Origin: Clostridiales bacterium UBA8960
GTDB lineage: Bacteria; Bacillota; Clostridia; Peptostreptococcales; Acidaminobacteraceae
Assembly: GCA_003482695.1 (NCBI GenBank)
Contig: DMYC01000109.1
Location: 1 to 9,552 of the forward strand
Length of the DNA: 9,552 bases
Direction: 5' to 3'
Of the stretch, positions 1-6,442 are shown piece after piece. Made by a program: the position numbers and the translations under genes. The first letter of the stretch is position 1; each line of letters starts with the position of its first letter. The notes beneath the pieces were generated by a model. It was not told where the DNA came from. It made no database searches and was given only the letters and a program-made list of their open reading frames with translations.

Positions 1-269
1 AGTTAGGCGCTTACATCTCTATCGCGGGCCCTATCACGTATAAAAATGCACGGAAGACGATCGAAGTGGTGGATGTGGTGCCACTTGATCGATTGATGAT
101 TGAAACGGATGCGCCTTATCTTACACCTGAGCCATATCGCGGAAAGCGAAATGAACCGATGTTTGTAAAGCATACATGTCAAAAGATGGCGATGTTAAAA
201 GGCATCAGCTATGAGGAAATGGCAAAAATCACACTTGATAATGCAAAGACTTTTTTTAAAATTATATGA
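1..269 (+). CDS. tatD: TatD-family metal-dependent DNase, C-terminal part (5' end outside window)
   Basis: This is the last ~88 codons of a gene that begins upstream; the reading frame is open from base 3 and ends at TGA 267-269. The segment carries the family signature IETDAPYLTPEPYRGKRNEP (codons at about 99-158). The Asp in ETDAP is the metal-ligand aspartate of the TatD TIM-barrel hydrolases, which are cytoplasmic divalent-metal-dependent DNases with 3'-5' exonuclease activity in characterised members. The tail (MAKITLDNAKTFF) matches the usual last helix, so the C-terminus looks complete. The next gene, rnmV, starts 15 bases downstream. The order tatD, rnmV, rsmA is the same as in Bacillus (yabD, rnmV, ksgA) but without the yabE-type gene found between the first two in B. 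subtilis. The family assignment is secure; the biological substrate is not shown by the sequence. Confidence 0.93.
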   Translation, partial: LGAYISIAGPITYKNARKTIEVVDVVPLDRLMIETDAPYLTPEPYRGKRNEPMFVKHTCQKMAMLKGISYEEMAKITLDNAKTFFKII

Positions 270-284
270 AGGCATGAGACCATT

Positions 285-842
285 ATGGATAGGATAAAAG
301 AAACGATAAAAGAAACGATTGTGGTTGAAGGAAAAGACGACGAAGCCGCTCTAAAACGCGCTGTCAACTGCGAAATCATTATTACGAGAGGGTTTGCTCT
401 ATCAGAGGAAACACTAAAGCGTATTGAGTATGCCGCTGGTACGACTGGCGTGATCGTGCTCACAGACCCTGATTTTGCAGGCGAACGTATCAGAGAGCGC
501 ATAGCGAAGCGCGTTCCATCTTGTAAACACGCCTTTCTGAGCAAAGAGGACGCGACTTTGAAAGATAATATAGGCATAGAGAACGCATCTTCTGAGAGCA
601 TCAGGGAAGCGCTGGGAAAGGTAAGAACGATCAAACCTTTTGAGTTGCCGCTTTTCACGAAACAGGATTTATTTGCCCTTGAGCTTGAGGGATTCGAACA
701 TTCTTCTGAGAAAAGAAACAAGCTGGGCAAAGCACTTGGAATCGGATATTGTAACGCAAAACAATTTTTAAACAGGCTAAATCATTATGGTGTGACGCGG
801 GAAGAGTTTGTTCGTGCGCTTAAAGAACTGGGTTACTTATAG
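285..842 (+). CDS. rnmV: Ribonuclease M5 (5S rRNA maturase)
   Basis: A 185-residue protein, the usual length for RNase M5, which cleaves 5S rRNA precursor to its mature ends in Firmicutes. The N-terminal Toprim domain is plain: VVEGKDD (residues 13-19, catalytic Glu15), then VIVLTDPDFAGE (57-68) with the metal-binding Asp61/Asp63 pair, KHAFL (81-85) and GIENAS (97-102). The C-terminal half (about 120-185) has the RNA/protein-binding region typical of the family, including LGIGYCNAKQFLNRLN (151-166). In B. subtilis the enzyme needs ribosomal protein uL18 as cofactor; this is known from the family and not visible here. The start is ATG 285; the only SD-like bases are GAAGG 268-272 overlapping the tatD stop, 12 bases away, so initiation may depend on coupling to tatD. 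A 12-base tandem duplication lies just after the start and gives the repeated residues IKETIKET. Confidence 0.96.
   Translation: MDRIKETIKETIVVEGKDDEAALKRAVNCEIIITRGFALSEETLKRIEYAAGTTGVIVLTDPDFAGERIRERIAKRVPSCKHAFLSKEDATLKDNIGIENASSESIREALGKVRTIKPFELPLFTKQDLFALELEGFEHSSEKRNKLGKALGIGYCNAKQFLNRLNHYGVTREEFVRALKELGYL
293..319 (+). repeat. 12-bp tandem duplication at the start of rnmV
   Basis: The unit GATAAAAGAAAC occurs at 293-304 and again at 305-316, followed by GAT 317-319, so the 12-base period continues for 27 bases. It is in frame and encodes the doubled residues IKET-IKET directly before the Toprim VVEG strand. It lengthens the N-terminus by four residues without disturbing the catalytic core. 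Confidence 0.85.
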
Positions 843-868
843 AATTAAATGACGAAAAGAGGAAATAT

Positions 869-1744
869 ATGGAGCGACTGACATCGCCAAGAACGATAAA
901 GTACATTATGGAAAAGTATGGTTTCAAGTTTAGCAAAGGGTTGGGACAAAACTTCATTATTGATGACAATGTTTTAACGCGCATTATTGAAGGTTCTGAT
1001 ATCAATAAAGAAGATGGCATTTTAGAAATTGGTCCAGGTATTGGCGTTATGACGGATGTGCTTTGCGAGCATGCGAATAAAGTCGTTTCAGTGGAGATTG
1101 ACAAGTCTTTGATTCCAGTTTTACAGGAAACGGTTGGGCATCATGAAAATCTGACAGTCATCAATCAAGACGTTTTGAAACTGGATGTTCTTAAACTTGT
1201 TCGTGATGAGTTTGGCGATCGAAAACCGAAGCTTATCGCAAATTTGCCTTATTATGTAACGACACCAATTATAATGATGTTTTTAGAGGAACGCATTCCA
1301 GTTTCGGATTTGATCGTCATGATTCAGAAAGAAGTGGCAGACAGAATTATAGCCAAACCTTCTACCAAGGAATATGGTGCGTTATCGGTGGTCGTTCAAT
1401 ATTTTACAGAACCTTCTATCGTAACACGTGTTTCACGAGGGTCATTCATGCCGATGCCCAATGTGGACTCGACCGTTATAAGGCTCAAAGTCAGAGAGAC
1501 TTCACCTGTGATGCTGGACGATGAAGCCACATTTTTTCTTACGATTAAGGATGGATTTGGGAAAAGAAGAAAAACACTGTTAAACGCACTTTCAAGCGGT
1601 TTTTTGAGGATCTCTAAAGACCAGGCGAAAAGGGCTTTGGATATGGCGGGCATTCCAGAAAACACAAGAGGTGAGGCTTTAAATATCGATGAGTTTGCCT
1701 CGTTATCAAATGCCATTTATAAAGTGAAGAGCGGAGGGGTATGA
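869..1744 (+). CDS. rsmA: 16S rRNA (adenine1518-N6/adenine1519-N6)-dimethyltransferase
   Basis: A 291-residue KsgA/RsmA protein that dimethylates two adjacent adenines in the 3'-terminal helix 45 of 16S rRNA using S-adenosylmethionine, late in 30S assembly. Visible motifs in order: GLGQNF (residues 24-29), the SAM-binding motif I EIGPGIG (53-59), the acidic end of motif II VEID (75-78), NQDVL (99-103), the catalytic motif IV NLPYYV (125-130), FMPMPNVDS (193-201), and KRRKTLLNAL (232-241) in the small C-terminal helical domain. Length and motifs are normal and no key residue is missing. The start ATG 869 follows AGAGG 858-862 at good distance and 26 bases after the rnmV stop. In Firmicutes loss of this enzyme gives kasugamycin resistance. 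The rnmV-rsmA pairing puts 5S and 16S rRNA maturation in one transcript. Confidence 0.97.
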   Translation: MERLTSPRTIKYIMEKYGFKFSKGLGQNFIIDDNVLTRIIEGSDINKEDGILEIGPGIGVMTDVLCEHANKVVSVEIDKSLIPVLQETVGHHENLTVINQDVLKLDVLKLVRDEFGDRKPKLIANLPYYVTTPIIMMFLEERIPVSDLIVMIQKEVADRIIAKPSTKEYGALSVVVQYFTEPSIVTRVSRGSFMPMPNVDSTVIRLKVRETSPVMLDDEATFFLTIKDGFGKRRKTLLNALSSGFLRISKDQAKRALDMAGIPENTRGEALNIDEFASLSNAIYKVKSGGV

Positions 1745-1745
1745 C

Positions 1746-2300
1746 ATGCATCATCTTATTGAAACCGATCGTCTAACCCTAAAAATTCTGGATGAGTCAA
1801 ATGCCGAGCTTGTGCTTGATTATTATTTGAAGAATAAAGCGTTTTTACACCCGTGGGAGCAGACGAGACACGATCTATTCTATTCGGTTGAGGCACAAGA
1901 GCTTAGCCTTAAACTTGATTATGAAGCGATTTTGAAAGGCGACTTGATCAGATATTGGATATTTGAGAAAGCGTCAAACGAGTTGATTGGATCGGTTGCT
2001 TTAACCAACATCATTAGAGGCATTTTCAAATCCTGCTACTTGGGTTACAAACTGTCGGAAAAGCATATTGGCCGTGGTTATATGGTTGAGGCGTGCCGTG
2101 CGGTGATTGATCTCGCCTTTGGCGAGATGAAGCTTCACAGGATTGAGGCCAACATCATGCCTAACAATATTCCATCCATCAAAGTGGTTACAAAATTGGG
2201 ATTTGAGTCAGAAGGGTTTTCACCTAAATACTTAAAAATCAACGGGGTTTGGGAAGGGCATAAGCGCTTTGCATTAATCAATAATCAATTAGATGAATAA
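1746..2300 (+). CDS. GNAT-family N-acetyltransferase, RimJ/RimL type
   Basis: A 184-residue single-domain GNAT acetyltransferase. The N-terminus IETDRLTLKIL (5-15) is typical of the RimJ/RimL subgroup (Acetyltransf_3), which transfers acetyl from acetyl-CoA to the N-termini of ribosomal proteins or to small amines. The acetyl-CoA pyrophosphate loop is KHIGRGYMVEA (106-116), and the helix motif NIPSIKVVTKLGFESEG (141-157) completes the fold. The ATG lies one base after the rsmA stop; its strong SD, GGAGGGG 1733-1739, lies inside the last rsmA codons, so translation of the two is likely coupled. Position beside rRNA-modifying genes fits a ribosomal-protein substrate, but RimJ-like proteins have varied substrates, so this is inference. 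No terminator is evident after the stop. Confidence 0.9.
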   Translation: MHHLIETDRLTLKILDESNAELVLDYYLKNKAFLHPWEQTRHDLFYSVEAQELSLKLDYEAILKGDLIRYWIFEKASNELIGSVALTNIIRGIFKSCYLGYKLSEKHIGRGYMVEACRAVIDLAFGEMKLHRIEANIMPNNIPSIKVVTKLGFESEGFSPKYLKINGVWEGHKRFALINNQLDE

Positions 2301-2316
2301 TTCTTATAATAGACCT

Positions 2317-2345
2317 TTTCAATTGTGTTCCTAGTTATGTATAAT
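2317..2345 (+). promoter_or_regulatory. Probable sigma-A promoter of the HD-GYP gene
   Basis: A perfect -10 hexamer TATAAT lies at 2340-2345, about 45 bases before the gene. The best -35 at 17 bases is TTTCAA 2317-2322, which matches only half the consensus. A second TATAAT at 2305-2310, just after the acetyltransferase stop, has no better partner. The AT-rich 74-base gap holds no terminator, so some transcription may also enter from upstream. Confidence 0.45.
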
Positions 2346-2389
2346 AGTGTAAACACATCTAATATTTAAGAAAGTTGATGGTGATTAAC

Positions 2390-3589
2390 GTGAGAAAAGT
2401 AGAGTATAATCAATTAGTTGAAGGTATGATACTGGGTGCGCCTATTGTGGATGCCGAAGGTATTGTCGAACTTCTAAGTCGCGGTACGAAATTGACACAG
2501 AGACATATTGCTTTAATCAACAAGATGGGCCTTCTTGATATCTATGTACTTGACTATGAGGGAGAACCTTTTGAGGAGTCTTCGCTAAACATCGAAAAAC
2601 TGATTAGCCACGCAGATAAGAACTCGATTGATTTTGACCTCGAGAAACTGTTAAACGACCTTGACGAAATTGACCACCATGTCTATGAACCTGCACCGCG
2701 AAGCATTGTCAACAGAAATATGGAAGTTAACGTTTTGACGGGTGAGGGCAATATTCCGATCGATATCAAACACGAAAAGGCGATCGCGGATACGAAAGAG
2801 ATTTTTTCGCAAATTAGAGATGAAGGTGTGCTTGATCTAGAGCGCATAAGAAAAAATGTGGAAGAGACTTTGCCTGACATGGTAAGGAACAATGACGTAT
2901 TGATGCGCCTTAATCAACTGAGACATAGCGATGACTATACATTTGAACATTCCATCAGGGTTTCCATTTTGGCGACTATGATAGGAAAATGGCTCGGTTA
3001 CACTCAAGATGAGTTATTGGAGCTTGGTGAAGCCGGATTGTTGTTCGATATTGGAAAGCTGAACATACCTGATTTTGTTCTTAAAAAACCGAGCAATGTG
3101 ACACTTGATGAATATGAACTCATCAAAAAACATGCGCAGTTTGGATACAGCATCTTACTTAAAACAAAGGGTGTTACGTCGAATATCAAATATGCGGCAC
3201 TTCATCACCACGAGAGATTGGATGGGTCTGGTTACCCGTTAAGACTTAGGGAGAATCAAATCCATGATTTCGCAAAAATCATCGCCGTATGCGATGTGTT
3301 CGATGCGCTAATTACCGATCGTCCATATAAAAAAGGCATATCGCCACTGCTCGCAGCGGATTACATTTCTTGGTCCAGTGGCAAGCTATTTGATGCTGAA
3401 GTCTGTTATGTGTTCATTAAAAGACTTTCTGAGTATTTTGTAGGCAAACGCGTCGTGTTGTCAAATGGAATGGAAGGCAAGATTGTTTTTGTTGACACCA
3501 ATTTTCCGACGAGACCGACCATTCAAGTGGGCGATCGATTTATCGACCTAGTTAAGGATCGCTCAATAAATGTTGAGATTTTGATGTAA
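2390..3589 (+). CDS. HD-GYP domain protein (cyclic-di-GMP phosphodiesterase family) with degenerate HD pair
   Basis: A 399-residue soluble protein with no signal peptide or membrane segment. Residues 1-60 form the N-terminal module common in clostridial HD-GYP proteins (LVEGMILGAPIVDAEG). Residues 65-160 form a charged linker, and about 175-345 the HD-GYP domain: EHSIRV with His187, KKHAQFG with His248, HHERLDGSGYP (273-283) and DVFDAL with Asp302. The HD signature reads LLFDIGK: Phe219 stands where the metal-binding His belongs, while Asp220 and Lys223 remain. A small C-terminal domain (about 351-399, VGKRVVLSNGMEGKIVFV) follows, as seen in clostridial relatives. Active members hydrolyse c-di-GMP; with one ligand missing, activity or metal content may be altered and a sensor role is possible. 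GTG 2390 is chosen because GGTGAT 2380-2385 pairs well with 16S rRNA and the product then starts MRKV like relatives. ATG 2378 or GTG 2381, after AAGAAAG, are alternatives. Confidence 0.88.
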   Translation: MRKVEYNQLVEGMILGAPIVDAEGIVELLSRGTKLTQRHIALINKMGLLDIYVLDYEGEPFEESSLNIEKLISHADKNSIDFDLEKLLNDLDEIDHHVYEPAPRSIVNRNMEVNVLTGEGNIPIDIKHEKAIADTKEIFSQIRDEGVLDLERIRKNVEETLPDMVRNNDVLMRLNQLRHSDDYTFEHSIRVSILATMIGKWLGYTQDELLELGEAGLLFDIGKLNIPDFVLKKPSNVTLDEYELIKKHAQFGYSILLKTKGVTSNIKYAALHHHERLDGSGYPLRLRENQIHDFAKIIAVCDVFDALITDRPYKKGISPLLAADYISWSSGKLFDAEVCYVFIKRLSEYFVGKRVVLSNGMEGKIVFVDTNFPTRPTIQVGDRFIDLVKDRSINVEILM

Positions 3590-3597
3590 ACTTGCCC

Positions 3598-3626
3598 TTG
3601 ACAAATTTCAACAAATTCTTTATACT
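3598..3626 (+). promoter_or_regulatory. Strong sigma-A promoter of the tyrS T-box operon
   Basis: A perfect -35 TTGACA at 3598-3603 and a -10 TATACT (5 of 6) at 3621-3626 are separated by exactly 17 bases. The predicted transcription start is near 3633, just before the T-box leader. The -35 lies only 8 bases after the stop of the HD-GYP gene and no terminator separates them, so read-through from that gene would also pass through the T-box. Confidence 0.88.
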
Positions 3627-3632
3627 TTACAA

Positions 3633-3877
3633 TAATTATATAAAGGCGTTTGAGATGGAAAAGTAGAAATATGATTCGATTAAAGAGACTAGATGGTTGG
3701 TGCGAATCTAGACGAATGTATTTTGAATTACGGTCCATTTAGCCATAGTGTGAAAGCACTACGTGACTAGGCGTTAGCTAGTTTGAGGTGTCTTGAAGAT
3801 TTTTTGCTTCACGGCATAAAGCAAGGTGGTAACACGGGTTCTCTCGTCCTTCGATGGAGAGAGCCCTTTTTATTTTT
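3633..3877 (+). ncRNA. T-box riboswitch leader, tyrosine-specific
   Basis: A 5' leader of about 245 bases that senses uncharged tRNA-Tyr and controls transcription termination. Stem I parts are visible: the conserved AGTA 3662-3665, an upper stem CTAGAT 3689-3694 pairing with ATCTAG 3706-3711 around a loop containing GGTGCGA, and the specifier TAC (tyrosine) at 3729-3731 after the usual GAA. Two more hairpins follow (TAGTG 3746-3750 with CACTA 3757-3761; ACTAG 3766-3770 with CTAGT 3778-3782). The T-box motif AAGGTGGTAACACGG lies at 3823-3837. Its antiterminator pairs AAGG 3823-3826 with CCTT 3848-3851 and ACG 3834-3836 with CGT 3845-3847, leaving a seven-base bulge TGGTAAC. TGGT (3827-3830) complements an ACCA tRNA end, consistent with the A discriminator of tRNA-Tyr. 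This excludes the terminator downstream when tRNA is uncharged. Confidence 0.95.
3836..3877 (+). terminator. T-box-controlled intrinsic terminator of the tyrS leader
   Basis: GGGTTCTCTC (3836-3845) pairs with GAGAGAGCCC (3857-3866), ten base pairs with one G-U, followed by a T-rich run 3867-3877. The 5' arm overlaps the antiterminator bases, so the two structures are mutually exclusive: the terminator forms when tRNA-Tyr is charged. Confidence 0.93.
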
Positions 3878-3901
3878 TGAAAACATAGAAGAGGTGATGA
3901 G

Positions 3902-5131
3902 ATGAAAAACGTATATGATGTGCTTATGGAGCGCGGCTACATTGAGCAAGTGACTCATGAAGAAGAAGTAAAAGAATTGCTTGGAAAAGAGCGTGTTACA
4001 TTTTATATAGGTTTCGATCCTACGGCAGACAGTCTTCATTTGGGGCATTTTATCCAAATCATGGTTATGATGCACATGCAGCGCGCAGGACATAGACCGA
4101 TTGCACTCGTAGGTGGTGGAACTGCGAAAATTGGCGACCCATCTGGCAAAACGGATATGAGAAAAATGTTGACGCCAGAAGACATCGTTTTTAATGGGGA
4201 TATGCTTAGAAAACAAATGGAAAAATATCTGGTGCTGGATGATGAAAATGGTTATGTGGCAAACAATGCGGATTGGTTGGATAAACTGGAGTACATTCCT
4301 TTTATTAGAGAAATAGGCAGTAAATTTTCAGTTAACAGAATGTTGACGGCAGAGTGTTTTAAACAAAGGCTTGAAAAAGGATTGAGTTTTTTGGAGTTCA
4401 ACTACATGATCATGCAGTCGTACGATTTTCTAGAGCTTAATAGAAGATTCGGATGCCAAATGCAACTAGGTGGCAATGACCAATGGTCTAATATCATAGC
4501 CGGCGTGGACCTAGTGAGACGCATGGAAAATAAGCAAGTTTTTGGACTAACTTTCAAACTGCTTTTAACAAGTGATGGCAAGAAAATGGGGAAAACGGAA
4601 CAAGGGGCAGTTTGGATTGATCCTAATAAAACAACGCCATACGAAATGTTCCAATACCTTAGAAATGTTGAGGATGCAGATGTCGAAAACTGTCTGCGTT
4701 TGTTGACTTTTCTCCCAATGGATGAAGTAAGGGCGCTTGCGTCACTTAAAGGATCTGAAATCAATAAAGCGAAAGAAGTTTTAGCCTTTGAATTCACCAA
4801 AATCATACACGGTGAAGAGGAAGCGAATAAAGCGCTCGAGGCAGCTAAAGCGTTGTTCTCAGGTGGAGGAGAATCAGAAAATATTCCGACGACAGAAATG
4901 GATCGATCATTGTTTGAAGAGGGCATGTCTTTGTTGGATTTGCTACTGGAAGTTGGACTTGTGCCTTCGAAAGGTGAAGGCAGAAGATTGATACAGCAAA
5001 AGGGCATCGCAATTCAAGATGTCATCGTTGAAGATGTGAATAAAATAATCGAACGCACTGATTTTTCAGAAGATAAGCTTATGATAAGAAAAGGAAAAAA
5101 AGTGTTTCATAGAATTCAGTTAAACGGCTGA
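3902..5131 (+). CDS. tyrS: Tyrosyl-tRNA synthetase
   Basis: A 409-residue class I aminoacyl-tRNA synthetase that attaches tyrosine to tRNA-Tyr with ATP in the cytoplasm. The HIGH motif is HLGH (46-49) inside [16 protein letters not shown]. Tyrosine-pocket residues sit in YMIMQSYD (168-175) and QLGGNDQW (188-195). The KMSKS loop is KMGKT (228-232), a variant usual for this enzyme. A C-terminal S4-like RNA-binding domain spans about 345-409 ([20 protein letters not shown]). Length is normal for the family. ATG 3902 follows the strong SD AGAGGTGATG 3889-3898. Expression is set by the tyrosine T-box leader directly upstream. The next gene begins 12 bases after the stop, so tyrS is the first gene of a longer operon. 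Confidence 0.97.
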   Translation: MKNVYDVLMERGYIEQVTHEEEVKELLGKERVTFYIGFDPTADSLHLGHFIQIMVMMHMQRAGHRPIALVGGGTAKIGDPSGKTDMRKMLTPEDIVFNGDMLRKQMEKYLVLDDENGYVANNADWLDKLEYIPFIREIGSKFSVNRMLTAECFKQRLEKGLSFLEFNYMIMQSYDFLELNRRFGCQMQLGGNDQWSNIIAGVDLVRRMENKQVFGLTFKLLLTSDGKKMGKTEQGAVWIDPNKTTPYEMFQYLRNVEDADVENCLRLLTFLPMDEVRALASLKGSEINKAKEVLAFEFTKIIHGEEEANKALEAAKALFSGGGESENIPTTEMDRSLFEEGMSLLDLLLEVGLVPSKGEGRRLIQQKGIAIQDVIVEDVNKIIERTDFSEDKLMIRKGKKVFHRIQLNG

Positions 5132-5143
5132 TTGGAGGATGTG

Positions 5144-5791
5144 ATGGAATTTTGGCAAGCAATCGAGTCTGAAATTTTTAGGAATGAAAGCCTTGATATC
5201 TATGAAAAAATGTGTCTGCTCGTGTTGATGAGCCAAGGGGAAGAAGTGCACCTGACCTCTGAAAAACTCGCAGAGTATATGGGCTGCGGTGTAAATACGG
5301 CACGTCGTGCATTTGAGTCCTTAAGAGCTAAGGGTTTCCTTTCGAAAGATTACGAATCAACGCCGCCTATAAAAAGGGAAAGCAATGTGATTCGAACAAA
5401 TGAAGCCATCGATATTGCCAAACCACTTGTCGAAGAAAGCGATGGGTTTCAGCAAGGGTTTTTCACAGATGCACCTAAAACATTTGTCAGTAAAAAAATG
5501 TCCAATCAGTCATTGGTTGATGAAGTGATTGAAATGATTGACGAAAAAATCAGTTCTAAGGAAGCAAATATAATACTGGCGTTTGCAGGCAATGATATCG
5601 AGCGCATCAGGAGAAAATATTCGATTGCGAAGCAATCACAAGTCAGCGATACGGTTGGCGTCCTGATTAATGAACTTCAAAAGAAAGAGTCCTCAGTGAT
5701 CAAAGGCGATGAACAACTATCTGAAAATACACAGATTGATGCAAATCGACTACTTAAAATGCAGGCCTATCAAAATAGCAGGTTCAAGTGA
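5144..5791 (+). CDS. Winged helix-turn-helix protein, replication-initiator-like
   Basis: A 215-residue protein of unknown specific role. Residues about 17-68 form a winged helix-turn-helix: LDIYEKMCLLVLMS as first helix, LTSEKLAEYMGCGVNTARRAFESL as the HTH pair, and KGFLSKD into the wing. The start of this type, with an N-terminal EFWQAIESEIF and 'YEKMCLLVL', recalls HTH_36 and DnaD/RepA-like proteins. The middle (about 70-120) is low in structure. The C-terminal part (122-180, SSKEANIILAFAGNDIERIRRKYSIAKQ, then VGVLINELQ) resembles the tail of clostridial replication-initiator or DnaD-type proteins, where such a segment reads roughly 'AkxILxxAxGDIexIkxKYxIAK...VGwLI'. ATG 5144 is chosen because GGAGG 5134-5138 lies five bases before it; the in-frame TTG 5132 has no SD. 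It shares the tyrS T-box transcript and overlaps the next gene by one base. It could be a regulator instead of a replication protein. Confidence 0.8.
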   Translation: MEFWQAIESEIFRNESLDIYEKMCLLVLMSQGEEVHLTSEKLAEYMGCGVNTARRAFESLRAKGFLSKDYESTPPIKRESNVIRTNEAIDIAKPLVEESDGFQQGFFTDAPKTFVSKKMSNQSLVDEVIEMIDEKISSKEANIILAFAGNDIERIRRKYSIAKQSQVSDTVGVLINELQKKESSVIKGDEQLSENTQIDANRLLKMQAYQNSRFK

Positions 5792-6261
5792 TGAAGGTGT
5801 TTTTTAAGAGAATATGCCTTGTAACCTTGTGTGTTTTATCAGTTTCCACAATTGGGTGTAAAACTTTGAAAAATCAGCCTGTTCAGACTGTGGAATCAGC
5901 AATTGAGGAAGAAACCCAAAAAGAAGTGGATACGCCGGAAGATGCGCTGTTGCTGGTTACAGCAAAGGTCAAAGAGGAGATGCGCGTTTTTGATGTCAAT
6001 GATCATCACGCCATTTTGTTTGAGCAAATTCTCGAAAAAGCGCGAACGCTTGAAGAGGATCAAATACGGCCTATGATCAAAGAGACCGTTGAAAGCGTCA
6101 TGGATGCTTACTTCAGAAGTAGAATTGGCGATTTGCTGCTAAACTATAATGAGTATTATACGGCTTCCGACGTGGAAACGGTTTTCAACAACACTTCTAG
6201 AACAGCATTATACCAGTTAATAGAGCTATATGAGTGGACATTTTACAAAAACAATAGGTAA
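5791..6261 (+). CDS. Small putative lipoprotein of unknown function
   Basis: A 156-residue protein I do not recognise. It starts with a type II (lipoprotein) signal: positive MKVFFKR, hydrophobic ICLVTLCVLSVS, then TIGC with Cys23 as the likely lipidated residue. The Thr at -3 makes this lipobox acceptable but not ideal. After a short acidic tether (QTVESAIEEETQKEVDTPED) comes a mostly helical domain with many charged residues and no Cys (about 48-156), presumably outside the membrane. ATG 5791 overlaps the preceding stop (TGATG), has only a weak AGG upstream and therefore looks translationally coupled to the HTH gene. The frame also contains GTG 5788, less likely. A strong terminator follows 20 bases after the stop, so this is the last gene of the tyrS operon. 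Why a lipoprotein should share tyrosine-responsive control is unclear. Confidence 0.78.
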   Translation: MKVFFKRICLVTLCVLSVSTIGCKTLKNQPVQTVESAIEEETQKEVDTPEDALLLVTAKVKEEMRVFDVNDHHAILFEQILEKARTLEEDQIRPMIKETVESVMDAYFRSRIGDLLLNYNEYYTASDVETVFNNTSRTALYQLIELYEWTFYKNNR

Positions 6262-6280
6262 AAATGCCTAAATATATCAT

Positions 6281-6323
6281 GAAAAAAAGCGGGGTACGCA
6301 AAGTGTGTCAACCCCGCTTTTTT
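6281..6323. terminator. Strong, probably bidirectional intrinsic terminator after the tyrS operon
   Basis: GCGGGGT 6289-6295 pairs perfectly with ACCCCGC 6311-6317. The stem is flanked by seven A (6282-6288) on the left and six T (6318-6323) on the right, so it can serve as a U-tract terminator on either strand. It ends the tyrS, HTH and lipoprotein transcript. No - strand gene converges on it in this window. Confidence 0.92.
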
Positions 6324-6393
6324 CATGGCTTCCAGAACAAAATGGATAATAGTGGAATCTCGTTTGTATATATATTACAACTGAATTGATTGA

Positions 6394-6408
6394 AATTTTC
6401 AGTAAATT
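6394..6408 (+). promoter_or_regulatory. CodY-like operator box
   Basis: AATTTTCAGTAAATT matches the CodY consensus AATTTTCWGAAAATT at 14 of 15 positions (only position 10 differs). CodY is the GTP and branched-chain amino acid sensing repressor of Bacillus and Clostridium. The site lies 97 bases before the -35 of the next gene, farther than a simple repression site, and AT-rich DNA produces chance matches, so function is uncertain. Confidence 0.45.
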
Positions 6409-6442
6409 TCTCAAAAACGTTTGTTTTGAACGCTTTAAGAGA

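Noticed and set aside
209..730. Long - strand open frame (173 codons) opposite rnmV
   Set aside because: It lies wholly opposite a clear RNase M5 gene, is Ser-rich without a recognisable domain, and has no SD or promoter. It is an antisense shadow.
3809..4216. - strand frame over the T-box terminator and tyrS start
   Set aside because: It overlaps the T-box structural elements and the conserved tyrS N-terminus, with no domain or ribosome site of its own.
4788..4991. Second + strand frame inside tyrS
   Set aside because: Out-of-frame shadow: Lys/Arg-rich translation of tyrS sequence without SD or family features.
4402..5007. 201-codon - strand open frame opposite tyrS
   Set aside because: The tyrS frame is certain. 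The antisense product is low-complexity (Ser/Pro/Leu-rich) with no motifs.
5132..5143. Upstream TTG start for the HTH protein
   Set aside because: The SD GGAGG 5134-5138 overlaps these codons and is ideally placed for ATG 5144, so the longer start is unlikely.
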